64,000 bases of DNA, from contig CAKSTW010000002.1 of the NCBI GenBank assembly GCA_934501435.1, positions 248,001 through 312,000 of the forward strand, in the 5' to 3' direction. A program made the position numbers and the translations under genes. This document shows, piece by piece, positions 41,792 to 50,618 of the stretch. The first letter of the stretch is position 1; every line of letters starts with the position of its first letter. Origin of the DNA: an uncultured Eubacteriales bacterium. GTDB lineage: Bacteria; Bacillota; Clostridia; Oscillospirales; UBA644. The notes beneath the pieces were generated by a model that searched no databases, had not been told where the DNA came from, and saw only the letters and a list, made by a program, of their open reading frames with translations.

Positions 41792-41808
41792 GGTCAAAGA
41801 AAGTCAAA
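41792..41808 (+). promoter_or_regulatory. CtsR heptad-repeat operator
   Basis: GGTCAAA-GAA-AGTCAAA matches the known CtsR direct repeat (A/GGTCAAA-NAN-A/GGTCAAA) and lies just past the transcription start of ctsR itself, giving autorepression released by heat or protein stress. Confidence 0.93.
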
Positions 41809-41828
41809 GACAGAACGGAGAGAGAAAA

Positions 41829-42284
41829 ATGAAATCAAGCGATATCATAACAGAGTTTATAATGAATATGCTCGAAGACGAGGGCGGAGAACTTGAACTT
41901 AAAAGAAACGAACTTGCTCAACGGTTCAACGTTGTTCCGAGCCAGATAAATTATGTTATATCGTCCCGATTCACCCCCGAAATGGGATATCTTATCGAGA
42001 GCAAAAGGGGCGGCGGCGGATATATAAGAATAAGAAGAGTCGTCCGCAGTCCGGCTGTCGGAATAATGCATATCGTGAACAATATCGGGGAAAAACTCAA
42101 TGCGTTCGACGCGCAGGCGCTTCTCCGCAGTATGGAGGACAACGGATATATCGACGGGAAGGAACGGTGCGTGATGAGCGCCGCCGCAAGCGACAGCGCA
42201 TATCAGTCGGTGCCGCCGCTTGCCCGAGATAAACTCCGGGCGTCCCTTGTGAAAAATATGCTTTTATCTTTAATAGTAAAATAA
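41829..42284 (+). CDS. ctsR: Class III stress repressor CtsR
   Basis: The 151-residue protein has the winged-helix DNA-binding region LAQRFNVVPSQINYVISSRF with the following RGGGGYIRI wing, whose Gly-rich tip is the heat sensor of CtsR. It represses clpC and related genes by binding the heptad repeat found 21 bp upstream. It heads the operon with mcsA, mcsB and clpC. AACGGAGAG is the ribosome site. Confidence 0.96.
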   Translation: MKSSDIITEFIMNMLEDEGGELELKRNELAQRFNVVPSQINYVISSRFTPEMGYLIESKRGGGGYIRIRRVVRSPAVGIMHIVNNIGEKLNAFDAQALLRSMEDNGYIDGKERCVMSAAASDSAYQSVPPLARDKLRASLVKNMLLSLIVK

Positions 42285-42296
42285 GGAGTGATATAT

Positions 42297-42797
42297 ATGC
42301 TTTGTCAGAAATGTAATAAACGTGAAGCGACAACTCACCTTTCGGAAAATATAAACGGAGTCAAAAAAGAAAGACATCTTTGCAGCGAATGTGCCGCCGA
42401 AGAGGGGATAGATATGAGTTTCCCGACCTTTGATTTCGGAAACTTCGATTTCGGTTTCGGTTCTCTGCTTTCTTCGTTTTTCGGAAACGAGGAAAGAGGG
42501 CTTCCGGGCGAAAAGAAATGCCCGACCTGCGGCAGAACTCTTTCGGAAATTTCGCGAACGGGCAACGTCGGCTGTCCCGACTGTTACAAAACGTTTGAAA
42601 AAGAACTTCGCCCGATGCTCCTTAAAGTCCACAGGGGCGAAAATCACAAGGGCTCGGTTCCCCGTTCGTCCCCCGAAAAGAAAGTTTCGACCGACGCCTT
42701 AAAGGAGGAACTCAAAGCGGCGATCGAACGCGAAGACTTTGAAAAAGCCGCGGTGCTCCGTGATAAGATAAGAGAGGAGGAAGGTAAAAATGAGTAA
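42297..42797 (+). CDS. mcsA: McsA, activator of McsB
   Basis: The 166-residue protein has two zinc-binding units (MLCQKCNKREA...LCSECAAEEG and CPTCGRTLSE...VGCPDCYKTF) and a C-terminal UVR motif (LKEELKAAIEREDFEKAAVL), which contacts ClpC. McsA activates the arginine kinase McsB and helps inactivate CtsR. ATG 42297 follows AAGGAG; a GTG nine bases upstream is less likely. Its 3' end overlaps mcsB by eight bases. Confidence 0.95.
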   Translation: MLCQKCNKREATTHLSENINGVKKERHLCSECAAEEGIDMSFPTFDFGNFDFGFGSLLSSFFGNEERGLPGEKKCPTCGRTLSEISRTGNVGCPDCYKTFEKELRPMLLKVHRGENHKGSVPRSSPEKKVSTDALKEELKAAIEREDFEKAAVLRDKIREEEGKNE

Positions 42798-43773
42798 TTC
42801 TATTCTTATTTCTTCCAGAGTACGTCTTGCAAGAAACCTTGCGGACGCAAAATTCGTTACTATGCTTTCCAAAAAAGAAAAAGAGGAAGTAAAAGAGCGT
42901 ATCCACGAGCATATAAAAAAGGATAACCCCTTTATGCTCGACTATATAGATATGGAAAGTCTCGACCCGGCGCATACGGGCGCTCTTATCGAAGACCACA
43001 CCATAAGCCCCGAATTTGCCGAAAACAAAGAGGGCGAAGCGCTGCTTGTCAATCATTCCGAAAGAATTTCGGTAATGATAAACGAGGAGGACCACCTCCG
43101 TATTCAGGCTTTGTCTTCCGACGGCGACCTTGAGGCGCTTTACGAAAAAGCCAAAAAAGTCGACGACTGGTTCGACGGCGCGTTCCCTTACGCTTTTTCC
43201 GAAAAATTCGGATACCTGACCTGCTGTCCGACAAACCTCGGAACGGCGCTCCGCGTTTCGGTCATGGTCCATCTTCCCGCGCTCACCGAGAGCGGAAAAA
43301 TAGGCGAAGTTTCTTCGTCCCTTTCGAAGATAGGCGTAACTTTCCGCGGACTTTACGGAGAGGGTTCGAAAGCGTACGGAAACATCTATCAGATTTCGAA
43401 CAGCGTGTCGCTCGGCGTTTCCGAAAAAGAAATAATCGGGCTTATAAAGAGAACTCTTTCGCAGCTCGAAAAGAGCGAAAAGGAAATGCGGAAAAAACTG
43501 CTTGAAGATCCTTCGGTAGAAGACAGGATATTCCGCAGCTACGGAATTTTAACAAACGCAAGAATGATATCGTCGAAAGAAGCGACGGCTCTTCTTTCCG
43601 ATCTGAGAATGGGCGCGGCTGAAGGTCTTTTCGATATTTCAACCGAAAAGATCGACAGTCTTGAGACCCGTATCCAGCCGTACAATATGTCGCTTACCGC
43701 CGACAGCGGGGATGAAAGGACCCGTGACGCGGCAAGAGCGGAGACTTTGAGAAAAGAGATCTCCGCACGATAA
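42790..43773 (+). CDS. mcsB: Protein arginine kinase McsB
   Basis: The 327-residue protein belongs to the guanido kinase family: ISSRVRLARNL near the start, FGYLTCCPTNLGTALRVSVM with the catalytic Cys region, and LTPEVG-like FRGLYGEGSKA. McsB phosphorylates arginine on damaged proteins, marking them for ClpCP. It is slightly shorter than Bacillus McsB at the C-terminus. Translationally coupled to mcsA. Confidence 0.95.
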   Translation: MSNSILISSRVRLARNLADAKFVTMLSKKEKEEVKERIHEHIKKDNPFMLDYIDMESLDPAHTGALIEDHTISPEFAENKEGEALLVNHSERISVMINEEDHLRIQALSSDGDLEALYEKAKKVDDWFDGAFPYAFSEKFGYLTCCPTNLGTALRVSVMVHLPALTESGKIGEVSSSLSKIGVTFRGLYGEGSKAYGNIYQISNSVSLGVSEKEIIGLIKRTLSQLEKSEKEMRKKLLEDPSVEDRIFRSYGILTNARMISSKEATALLSDLRMGAAEGLFDISTEKIDSLETRIQPYNMSLTADSGDERTRDAARAETLRKEISAR

Positions 43774-43785
43774 GGAGGAATTATT

Positions 43786-46275
43786 ATGATGATATTCAGC
43801 AATTTTTCGGCAAAAGCAAACGCCGTGGTTGAAGAGGCGGTCTCCGCCGCCGCAGAACTCGGTCACGGTTATGTCGGAACGGAACATTTGTTGCTTGGTC
43901 TTTGCAGAGCAGACGACACCGCCGCGAAATACGCGCTCGATAAGTCGGGGATAACCGCCGACGCAGTCGAAGAACAGATAGTCGAAGACATCGGCAGGGG
44001 CATAAAAGGCAACGTTTCCGTTCAGGATATGACTCCGAGAACGAAAAGAGTTTTGCAGAACGCCGTAAACGAAGCGTATTCGATGGGCAGCAAAATCGTC
44101 GGAACGGAACATCTTCTCATTTCCGTTCTGAGGGAAAGCGACTCGAAAGCGATGGATATAATCCTTTCGGAGGGCGCGGAACCCAACGAAATAGTCGCGG
44201 ATATGCTTGAAAAGATGGGAGTTGCAAGACCCGAGGGCGAAAGAGGGGAAAAACGCGCGAAAGGCAGCGCGAAAGACGGAAAGACCCCGACGCTTGACAG
44301 TTTCGGCAGAGACCTTACCGCTCTTGCAAAGGCGGGAAAAGTCGACCCGGTTATAGGCAGAAACGAAGAAATACAGAGAGTTATCCAGATTCTTTCCCGC
44401 CGTTCGAAAAACAATCCCTGTCTGATAGGCGAACCGGGCGTCGGAAAAACCGCGATAGCCGAGGGGCTTGCCCAGCATATAGTCAACGGAGTCGTCCCCG
44501 AAACGCTTAAAAACAAGAGAGTAGTCACCCTTGATATCGCGTCGATGATAGCGGGCGCGAAATACAGAGGCGATTTCGAAGAGAGAATGAAGACCGTCCT
44601 TGACGAAGTTATCAAAGCGGGCAACATTATCCTCTTTATCGACGAAATTCACGTCCTTGTCGGTGCGGGAAGCGCCGAAGGTGCGGTCGACGCGGCAAAT
44701 ATCTTAAAGCCGTCGCTTGCAAGAGGCGAAATTCAACTTATCGGCGCGACCACGATAAACGAATACCGTAAATATATCGAAAAGGACCCCGCGCTCGAAA
44801 GAAGATTTCAGCCGATAATCGTTTCGGAACCGAGCGAGGAGGACGCGGTCGAAATCCTCAAAGGCATAAGGGATAAATACGAGGCTCACCACAAGGTAAA
44901 GATTACCGACGAAGCTATTGAGGCGGCGGTTTCCCTTTCGAAGAGATATATTCAGGACAGATTTCTCCCCGATAAGGCGATCGACCTTATGGACGAGGCT
45001 GCCTCCAAGATAAGGATAAAGAACCTTACGTCTCCTCCCGACCTTAAGGAAAAGGAAACGGAAATAGCCAAAATTGCCGCCGAAAAGGAAGGCGCGGTAA
45101 GAGCGCAGGAATTTGAAAAAGCGGCAAGCCTCCGTGACGAAGAAAAGAAACTTTCTTCCGAACTTGAAGAAATGAAGAAGAAATGGTCCGATAAAGTCAC
45201 GGGCGAAAAACTCGAACTTACAAAAGGCGATATCGAAGACGTCGTTTCTCTCATGACGGGTATTCCCGTAAGGAAACTTGCCGAAGAAGAGGGCGAAAAA
45301 CTTCTTAAAATGGAAGAAATTCTCCACAAGAGAGTAGTCGGTCAGGACGCCGCCGTCAAAGCGGTATCCCGCGCGATAAGAAGAGGAAGAGTGGGCTTAA
45401 AAGACCCGAAACGTCCGATAGGTTCGTTCCTGTTTTTGGGACCCACCGGCGTCGGCAAAACGGAACTTTCAAAAGCCCTTGCGGAGGTGCTTTTCGGCGA
45501 CGAAAACGCAATGATAAGGGTCGATATGTCGGAGTATATGGAAAAGCATACCGTCTCGAAACTTATCGGTTCGCCTCCGGGCTATGTCGGATTTGAAGAG
45601 GGCGGTCAGCTTACCGAAAAGGTAAGAAGAAAACCCTATTCGGTTATCCTCTTTGATGAGATCGAAAAGGCTCACCCCGACGTTTTCAACATAATGCTCC
45701 AGATACTTGACGACGGTATTCTGACCGACAGCCAAGGCAGAAAAGTCGATTTCAAGAACACCGTTATCATTATGACCTCGAATATCGGTGCAAAGCTTAT
45801 AACCAACGGTAAAAAGAGCCTCGGCTTTACCGAGTCCGCCGACGATTTCGAAAAAGATCAGGAAAAAATCAAGGAAAGCGTTATGGGCGAACTCAAAAAC
45901 GCGTTCCGTCCCGAATTTCTTAACAGAATCGACGATATCATCGTTTTCGAGCAACTCTCAAAGGACGACATCAAAGAAATCGCAAGAAGACTTCTTTCGT
46001 CCGTCGAAAAGAGACTTGAAAAAATGAATATCAAAGTAACCGTCGACGACAGCGTTATCGACGCGGTTTCCGATAAAGGTTTCGACCCCGTTTACGGAGC
46101 AAGACCTCTTAAAAGAGCCATTCAGTCGACTGTCGAAGATAAGATCGCCGAAGCGATGCTCGAAGGCGTCTGCAAGGAAGGAGACAGCGTGACCGTTTCT
46201 TATAAAGACGGAAAAACCGTTATCACTCCCGACAAAGCAGAAACCGAAAAAGCAGATACCGACAAGGCAGAATAA
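43786..46275 (+). CDS. clpC: ATP-dependent Clp protease ATPase ClpC
   Basis: The 829-residue AAA+ unfoldase has two N-terminal repeats (ELGHGYVGTEHLLLGLC and NEAYSMGSKIVGTEHLLISV), AAA domain 1 with LIGEPGVGKTAIAEGLAQ, a UVR-containing middle domain near residues 425-470 (AQEFEKAASLRDEEKKLSSE), and AAA domain 2 with FLGPTGVGKTELSKALAE. It feeds arginine-phosphorylated proteins to ClpP. The C-terminal tail is Lys/Glu/Thr-rich. ATG 43786 or 43789 could start; both follow AAGGAGGAA. Last gene of the CtsR operon. Confidence 0.97.
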   Translation: MMIFSNFSAKANAVVEEAVSAAAELGHGYVGTEHLLLGLCRADDTAAKYALDKSGITADAVEEQIVEDIGRGIKGNVSVQDMTPRTKRVLQNAVNEAYSMGSKIVGTEHLLISVLRESDSKAMDIILSEGAEPNEIVADMLEKMGVARPEGERGEKRAKGSAKDGKTPTLDSFGRDLTALAKAGKVDPVIGRNEEIQRVIQILSRRSKNNPCLIGEPGVGKTAIAEGLAQHIVNGVVPETLKNKRVVTLDIASMIAGAKYRGDFEERMKTVLDEVIKAGNIILFIDEIHVLVGAGSAEGAVDAANILKPSLARGEIQLIGATTINEYRKYIEKDPALERRFQPIIVSEPSEEDAVEILKGIRDKYEAHHKVKITDEAIEAAVSLSKRYIQDRFLPDKAIDLMDEAASKIRIKNLTSPPDLKEKETEIAKIAAEKEGAVRAQEFEKAASLRDEEKKLSSELEEMKKKWSDKVTGEKLELTKGDIEDVVSLMTGIPVRKLAEEEGEKLLKMEEILHKRVVGQDAAVKAVSRAIRRGRVGLKDPKRPIGSFLFLGPTGVGKTELSKALAEVLFGDENAMIRVDMSEYMEKHTVSKLIGSPPGYVGFEEGGQLTEKVRRKPYSVILFDEIEKAHPDVFNIMLQILDDGILTDSQGRKVDFKNTVIIMTSNIGAKLITNGKKSLGFTESADDFEKDQEKIKESVMGELKNAFRPEFLNRIDDIIVFEQLSKDDIKEIARRLLSSVEKRLEKMNIKVTVDDSVIDAVSDKGFDPVYGARPLKRAIQSTVEDKIAEAMLEGVCKEGDSVTVSYKDGKTVITPDKAETEKADTDKAE

Positions 46276-46277
46276 TA

Positions 46278-46351
46278 AAAAGCCGCAGATTTCAATCTGC
46301 GGCTTTTGTATAAAATGGGGAAACGGGAACCGAAGATCGGTTCCCGTTTCC
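46278..46351. terminator. Two consecutive terminator hairpins after clpC
   Basis: AAAAGCCGCAGATT-TC-AATCTGCGGCTTTT (46278-46307) ends clpC. A second perfect 15-bp stem, GGAAACGGGAACCGA-AGA-TCGG... (46319-46351), follows and faces the convergent lipoprotein gene, though it lacks a clear T-run. Confidence 0.8.
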
Positions 46352-46379
46352 TTAAAGAAGATATTGGAAAGAAAAAGAA

Positions 46380-46820
46380 TTAATCATTTTTGGAAAACTC
46401 TATCGGGAACGTTATGTTCGTTCCGACAAAGCTGCTTTCTCCCGAAAGACTTCTGAAGGTGAGTTTGTCTCCCGAGACGGAATATTCAAGGTAGGAAGTC
46501 CAGTTTCCGTCGGAAGAAAGATACAATTTCGAACCCTCGGTCTTATACTGCCCCGAAAGCTCGTTTTTTCCGAACGTGTCGTTTCCTACCGACATGTCGA
46601 AAGTTCCGTCGTCTTTGAAATCAAGAGTCCAGTCCATCGAAAGGAGCCCGTCTGCTATTCCGAGGGACTTTAACAGCGCGAGATTTTCTTCCGAAAGAGA
46701 TTTCGCCGCGTTTATCGAAGTCTTCCAGTTTCCGACAACAGAGCCGGAGGAACAGGCAACGACTGCGAAAAGCATCGCCGCAGAGAGCATTAAAGCAAAG
46801 ATTTTTACGGTTTTTTTCAT
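46380..46820 (-). CDS. Small lipoprotein with lipocalin-like strands
   Basis: The 146-residue protein has a lipoprotein signal ending FAVVAC (Cys23). The mature part begins VVGNWKTSINAAK and continues with WTLDFKDDGTFDMSVGND, KLYLSSDGNWTSYLEYSVSG and DKLTFRSLSG. This pattern of GxW followed by DDGTF strands is common in lipocalin-like clostridial lipoproteins of unknown role. ATG 46820 has a weak site (GGTGAT). A consensus promoter lies at 46910-46882, which rules out the longer open frame. Confidence 0.78.
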   Translation of the reverse strand: MKKTVKIFALMLSAAMLFAVVACSSGSVVGNWKTSINAAKSLSEENLALLKSLGIADGLLSMDWTLDFKDDGTFDMSVGNDTFGKNELSGQYKTEGSKLYLSSDGNWTSYLEYSVSGDKLTFRSLSGESSFVGTNITFPIEFSKND

Positions 46821-46881
46821 AAGATCACCGGTTTTTTTTCGTTTTATTCGGCGAAACATGGGCTTCTTTCCGCGGATATAC

Positions 46882-46910
46882 ATTATATCACCTTTTTCCG
46901 GAAAAGTCAA
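46882..46910 (-). promoter_or_regulatory. Promoter of the lipocalin-like lipoprotein
   Basis: Minus strand TTGACT (46910-46905), 17 bp, TATAAT (46887-46882). Confidence 0.82.
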
Positions 46911-46957
46911 GCCCTGTTTGCAAAAATATTTTTTTTCTTACAATAAGAACACAATTA

Positions 46958-47299
46958 TCAGAAATTTGTGCCGTTAAATCCCCAGTTGTCGGTTTCGGAG
47001 TATTTTACATATATCCTGTCAGACGGGATACCGGTGTTTTCCGAAATTATACGGCATACTTCGGCGGTGAGTTTTTCGTAATATTCGGGCTTTGCTTTTC
47101 CGAATACCGAAATTTCCGCGATAGCCGACGGAGAAGACGAACCCGCAAAGAACATTTCGTCCTGACCGTCAAAGGAGACCATGAGCCAGCGTTCGGTTTT
47201 CCCCGGGAGAAGTTCTATTGCTTTTCCGAATTCCGTTTTCATCTTTTCCGCCGCCTGTTTTTCAGTGCGAAACGGCGTTTTTACCGATATATAGGGCAT
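46958..47299 (-). CDS. MIF-like tautomerase family protein
   Basis: The 113-residue protein begins MPYISVKTPF, exposing the catalytic Pro of the tautomerase superfamily after Met removal. The body (KTEFGKAIELLPGKTERWLM, later AEISVFGKA) and the C-terminal DNWGFNGTNF match the MIF family layout rather than the 60-residue 4-oxalocrotonate tautomerases. Bacterial MIF homologues may have phenylpyruvate or dopachrome tautomerase activity; the natural substrate is unknown. Confidence 0.83.
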   Translation of the reverse strand: MPYISVKTPFRTEKQAAEKMKTEFGKAIELLPGKTERWLMVSFDGQDEMFFAGSSSPSAIAEISVFGKAKPEYYEKLTAEVCRIISENTGIPSDRIYVKYSETDNWGFNGTNF

Positions 47300-47329
47300 A
47301 ATATATCCTCCGACATTGTTTGTATCTAT

Positions 47330-47394
47330 ATTTTACCATATATGACGGCCGGTGTCAATAAAAACTTGATATTTTCCCGATTTTGTGATATACT
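47330..47394. promoter_or_regulatory. Divergent promoters of the tautomerase and the 349-residue protein
   Basis: Minus: TTGACA (47358-47353), 17 bp, TAAAAT (47335-47330). Plus: TTGATA (47366-47371), 17 bp, TATACT (47389-47394). The -35 boxes are 7 bp apart. Confidence 0.83.
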
Positions 47395-47429
47395 TTTCGT
47401 GATATATTCTGCCCAAGGAGGAAAACGGC

Positions 47430-48479
47430 ATGGAATATTCGGAATGGCATCTCAGGCGGTTTGCGAGGGGCGCGTCGCCCCTCTTTTCGGGCGCGGACGA
47501 AGACCTTTCGGCGGCTCACCGTTTTCTTTCGGGAATAATTTCCCTTCCCGACGGAGAATACGCTTTGCTTCTCCTGAAATGTATATATTTTTTCGTCTTT
47601 TTTTCGACCGTCGATAAAAAGGGCAGAGCGACCGTCTCTTTTTCGGACATCAGAAACGCCGCAGGGTACGGACTTTCCGTAAAAAATCCGTACCCCGTCT
47701 TTCTGCGCGCCGAAAATCTCGGAATAAAGACCGAAATGCTGAAACCCGACGGGAACCCGACCGTCAGACGGCGGGAGGCGGAATACGTCACCCTTTCTTT
47801 TTCCGACAGAAAAGTCCGGCGCGGGCTTTCGAAATTCGAAGAGGGCGCGGAAAAAAGATTTTCGCTTTCCTCAAGACAGCTTTACAAAAAAATGTTTCCG
47901 TATTTTGCCGCCGCGGATTTTTCCTTTATAAAGGAAGCCGACGGTTTGTTTATAAAGGAATATTTTCTTGCGGGCTACGAAGAATATTTTTACGGAGCGT
48001 CCGCCGGAATAAACGAATTGCTTGCTTTTTCGGAATTTTTCGCCGATTTCGAGACCGTTTACAGGGAGAATTTCGTGCAGGAACGGATAGCGAGAAAAAG
48101 AGGGACAAAGACCTTTCTTTTTTCGGTCGAATTCGGAAAGAGAAAAGACGGTCCCGTGTTCCGCTTTTGTCTGACAAGCCGCGCGGCGTTCAAAGTTTTG
48201 CGTAAAATAAAAGAGTTTTCTCCCGCGTTCGTCCGTCGTTTTCTTCACGCCGGGGACTGCGCCTGCGACGACTGCCGCAGGGGAGCGGGGAAAGTGATAT
48301 ATAAAAATAAGGTATATTCAGCGCCTTTTTCCGAGGGAAATTTTTCTTTTCCTCTGAAAACAGAGGACGATTTCGGCGACGCCGTTGCCGTGATAGGGGA
48401 AATAATTTCGACTCTGCCCGCATACGCCCGTCTTTTGCGGGCGCTCGCGGCATATAAAGACGGAGGGGAAATAAATTGA
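47430..48479 (+). CDS. Unknown protein with C-terminal CxCxxC motif
   Basis: The 349-residue protein begins MEYSEWHLRRFARGAS after GGAGG. It is rich in Phe, Lys and Arg with no signal peptide or membrane helix. Residues about 272-288 read HAGDCACDDCRRGAGKV, with Cys277, Cys279 and Cys282 plus a nearby His, which may bind zinc. Beyond that no domain was recognised. It overlaps the next gene by four bases (TTGA) and is expressed from its own near-consensus promoter. Confidence 0.68.
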   Translation: MEYSEWHLRRFARGASPLFSGADEDLSAAHRFLSGIISLPDGEYALLLLKCIYFFVFFSTVDKKGRATVSFSDIRNAAGYGLSVKNPYPVFLRAENLGIKTEMLKPDGNPTVRRREAEYVTLSFSDRKVRRGLSKFEEGAEKRFSLSSRQLYKKMFPYFAAADFSFIKEADGLFIKEYFLAGYEEYFYGASAGINELLAFSEFFADFETVYRENFVQERIARKRGTKTFLFSVEFGKRKDGPVFRFCLTSRAAFKVLRKIKEFSPAFVRRFLHAGDCACDDCRRGAGKVIYKNKVYSAPFSEGNFSFPLKTEDDFGDAVAVIGEIISTLPAYARLLRALAAYKDGGEIN

Positions 48480-49012
48480 AACTGATACAGAAAGAACTCG
48501 AGACCGAAAGGCTCATTCTTTCAAGACCGTATATGACCGACGTCGAAGACTTCTTCGCGGCGCTTTCCGACGGCGAAATTTTCCGCTACAACGCGTGGAA
48601 CAAACACGAAAACGCCCTTGAAACGCTGGCGTTTCTCAATAATCTTATGATACGCTGGGATAACGGAGCGACGGAATGGACCGTCCGCAAAAAGGACGGG
48701 GACAAAGCGATAGGCATTGTATGCGTGCGGTATTATCCGAAAGAAGAAGCCGCCGCGGAAATAGGTTTCTGGCTTGCCGCCGCCGAACATGAAAAAGGTT
48801 ACGGGCGGGAGTCGGTTGAAACAGCCGTCAGATATGTTTTCGAAAAATGCGGCGTGAAAAAACTCGTCGCGTTCTGCCACCCGAAAAACATCGCGTCACT
48901 GAAAATCCTTGAAAAATGCGGTTTTTTTGTCGAGGGAAAGATCGAAAACGACTTCTCCGGCGCGGATTTCGAGCCGACCGACGTAATACTTAAACTTTCC
49001 GCTTTTAACTAA
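48476..49012 (+). CDS. GNAT-family N-acetyltransferase (RimJ/RimL-like)
   Basis: The 178-residue protein has LETERLILSRPYMTDVEDFF, typical of the RimJ/RimL branch, and acetyl-CoA-binding AEHEKGYGRESVETAVRYVF followed by KKLVAFCHPKNIASLKILEK. It transfers acetyl to an amine, perhaps a protein N-terminus or a small molecule. It starts at TTG 48476, overlapping the upstream stop, with CGGAGGGG eight bases before it. Translationally coupled to the unknown protein. Confidence 0.9.
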   Translation: MKLIQKELETERLILSRPYMTDVEDFFAALSDGEIFRYNAWNKHENALETLAFLNNLMIRWDNGATEWTVRKKDGDKAIGIVCVRYYPKEEAAAEIGFWLAAAEHEKGYGRESVETAVRYVFEKCGVKKLVAFCHPKNIASLKILEKCGFFVEGKIENDFSGADFEPTDVILKLSAFN

Positions 49013-49032
49013 ATTCCGCCGAAATTGCGTAA

Positions 49033-49060
49033 TTGTGCTAACAAAAATTGCGGATATAAT
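49033..49060 (+). promoter_or_regulatory. htrA promoter
   Basis: TTGTGC (49033-49038), 16 bp, TATAAT (49055-49060). No stress-regulator box was recognised around it. Confidence 0.68.
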
Positions 49061-49092
49061 CTTCTTGTAAAAAACCGAAAGGGGCAATTTAT

Positions 49093-50502
49093 ATGACCGA
49101 CATCTATGAAAACGGAAACGAAAACGTTACCGAAAATATCGAAGTGAATTCCGACGAATATTCGGTTGAGGAGGAAAAAGTCTCCGCCGAACCCGTCGAA
49201 GAAAAGATTCCCGAACCGCAGAAGCCCGATAATAAAAAGCGTAAAAAGGAAAGACACGGCGGGTATGCGGCTTTGTGGGTCGTCACCGCTCTTTGTCTTG
49301 CGATAAGCATTGTTTCCTTCTCTTTCACAGCATATCTTGCTTTGCAGAAAGAAAAGGCGGCGGCAACTTCTCCGACGACCGAAAACAGGAATTACGAAAC
49401 CGAAATTTCGCAGACCACCGACAAACTCACGGTCGCGGGCGTCGTTGAAAAAGTCAAACCCAGCACCGTCATGATAGTCACCCAGGTCAGAAGCTCGACG
49501 GCGACGGGAACGGGTATGGGCAGCGGATTTTTCATCACCTCCGACGGCTATATAGTAACGAATTACCACGTTATCGAAAATGCGTATAAAATTACGGTAA
49601 CGACCGACGACGGCAAAGAATACGACGCATCGCTCGTCGGCGGAGACGCTTCCTCCGATACCGCGGTCTTAAAGGTGAACGGCGAAGGCTTTACTCCCGT
49701 GACGCTCGGCGATTCGACCAAGACCAAGGTCGGCGATCAGGTCGTCGCGATAGGAACGCCTTACGATACTTCTTTGCAGAACACCGTAACGTCGGGTTAT
49801 GTTTCCGCGGTAAGAGACAACTACCGTTTCTCGAACCTCGGCAGAGTTCTGAGCGTTTTCCAGCATGACGCGGCGATAAACTCCGGAAACTCCGGCGGAC
49901 CGCTCTGCAATATGTACGGCGAAGTAATAGGCATAAACTCCGCAAAAATAGCGTCTACGAACTATGAAAACATCAGTTTTGCCATTCAGATATCAAGCGT
50001 TCTCGATATCATAAACGAACTCAAGGATACGGGAGTCGTCGACCGCCCGATGATAGGAATTACCGCTTCCACCGATTCGAATATCGGCGGCGCTCTTATC
50101 CAGAAAGTCACAAAAGGCAGCCCTGCCGAAAAAGCGGGAATTCAGGCGGGAGACCTCATAACAAAGGTCGACGGTCAGAGAGTGACTTCGACGGAAGAAG
50201 TTATAAATTATTTCTCGAAGAAAAAAGTCGGCGACAGCGTCGTCGTTACTCTTCTTCGCGACGCGGACAGCATGGACGTTACCGTAACGCTCTTTTCGAC
50301 CAAGGAATACAAGACCCTTGAACCCGACACCGATTCGTCGGATCAGAACGGAAACAGTCAGAACGGAAATAACGGTTGGTACGGAGACGGCAACGGGCAG
50401 AACGGAAACAACAGTCAGAATAATCAAAACGGCAACAACGGAAACTACGGCGGAAATATCCGCGACTACTTCAACAATTTCATAAACGGACTTTTTGAAT
50501 AA
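49093..50502 (+). CDS. htrA: HtrA/DegP-type membrane serine protease
   Basis: The 469-residue protein has an acidic cytoplasmic N-terminus (about 55 residues), one membrane helix (about 57-80), a trypsin-like domain with His159 (NYHVIE), Asp189 (SSDTAVLK) and Ser267 (NSGNSGGPL), and a PDZ domain (about 315-405, GSPAEKAGIQAGDLITKVDG). The C-terminal tail is an Asn/Gly/Gln-rich repeat stretch (about 420-455) that is probably unstructured. HtrA degrades or refolds damaged exported proteins at the outer membrane face. Single gene with its own terminator. Confidence 0.95.
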   Translation: MTDIYENGNENVTENIEVNSDEYSVEEEKVSAEPVEEKIPEPQKPDNKKRKKERHGGYAALWVVTALCLAISIVSFSFTAYLALQKEKAAATSPTTENRNYETEISQTTDKLTVAGVVEKVKPSTVMIVTQVRSSTATGTGMGSGFFITSDGYIVTNYHVIENAYKITVTTDDGKEYDASLVGGDASSDTAVLKVNGEGFTPVTLGDSTKTKVGDQVVAIGTPYDTSLQNTVTSGYVSAVRDNYRFSNLGRVLSVFQHDAAINSGNSGGPLCNMYGEVIGINSAKIASTNYENISFAIQISSVLDIINELKDTGVVDRPMIGITASTDSNIGGALIQKVTKGSPAEKAGIQAGDLITKVDGQRVTSTEEVINYFSKKKVGDSVVVTLLRDADSMDVTVTLFSTKEYKTLEPDTDSSDQNGNSQNGNNGWYGDGNGQNGNNSQNNQNGNNGNYGGNIRDYFNNFINGLFE

Positions 50503-50517
50503 TACACATCTTTTCAT

Positions 50518-50554
50518 AAAACCGATCGCGAAAAAAATTCGCGGTCGGTTTTTC
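50518..50554 (+). terminator. Terminator after htrA
   Basis: AAACCGATCGCGAA / TTCGCGGTCGGTTT with an A-rich loop and short T-run. Confidence 0.85.
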
Positions 50555-50583
50555 TTGACTTTTGAGGGTCGGTATGTTAAAAT
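50555..50583 (+). promoter_or_regulatory. Promoter of the glycerol-3-phosphate oxidation operon
   Basis: TTGACT (50555-50560), 17 bp, TAAAAT (50578-50583), preceded by TG as an extended -10. Confidence 0.78.
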
Positions 50584-50618
50584 TAAACAGATAAAACTCT
50601 TTGAAAAGGAGCATTACC

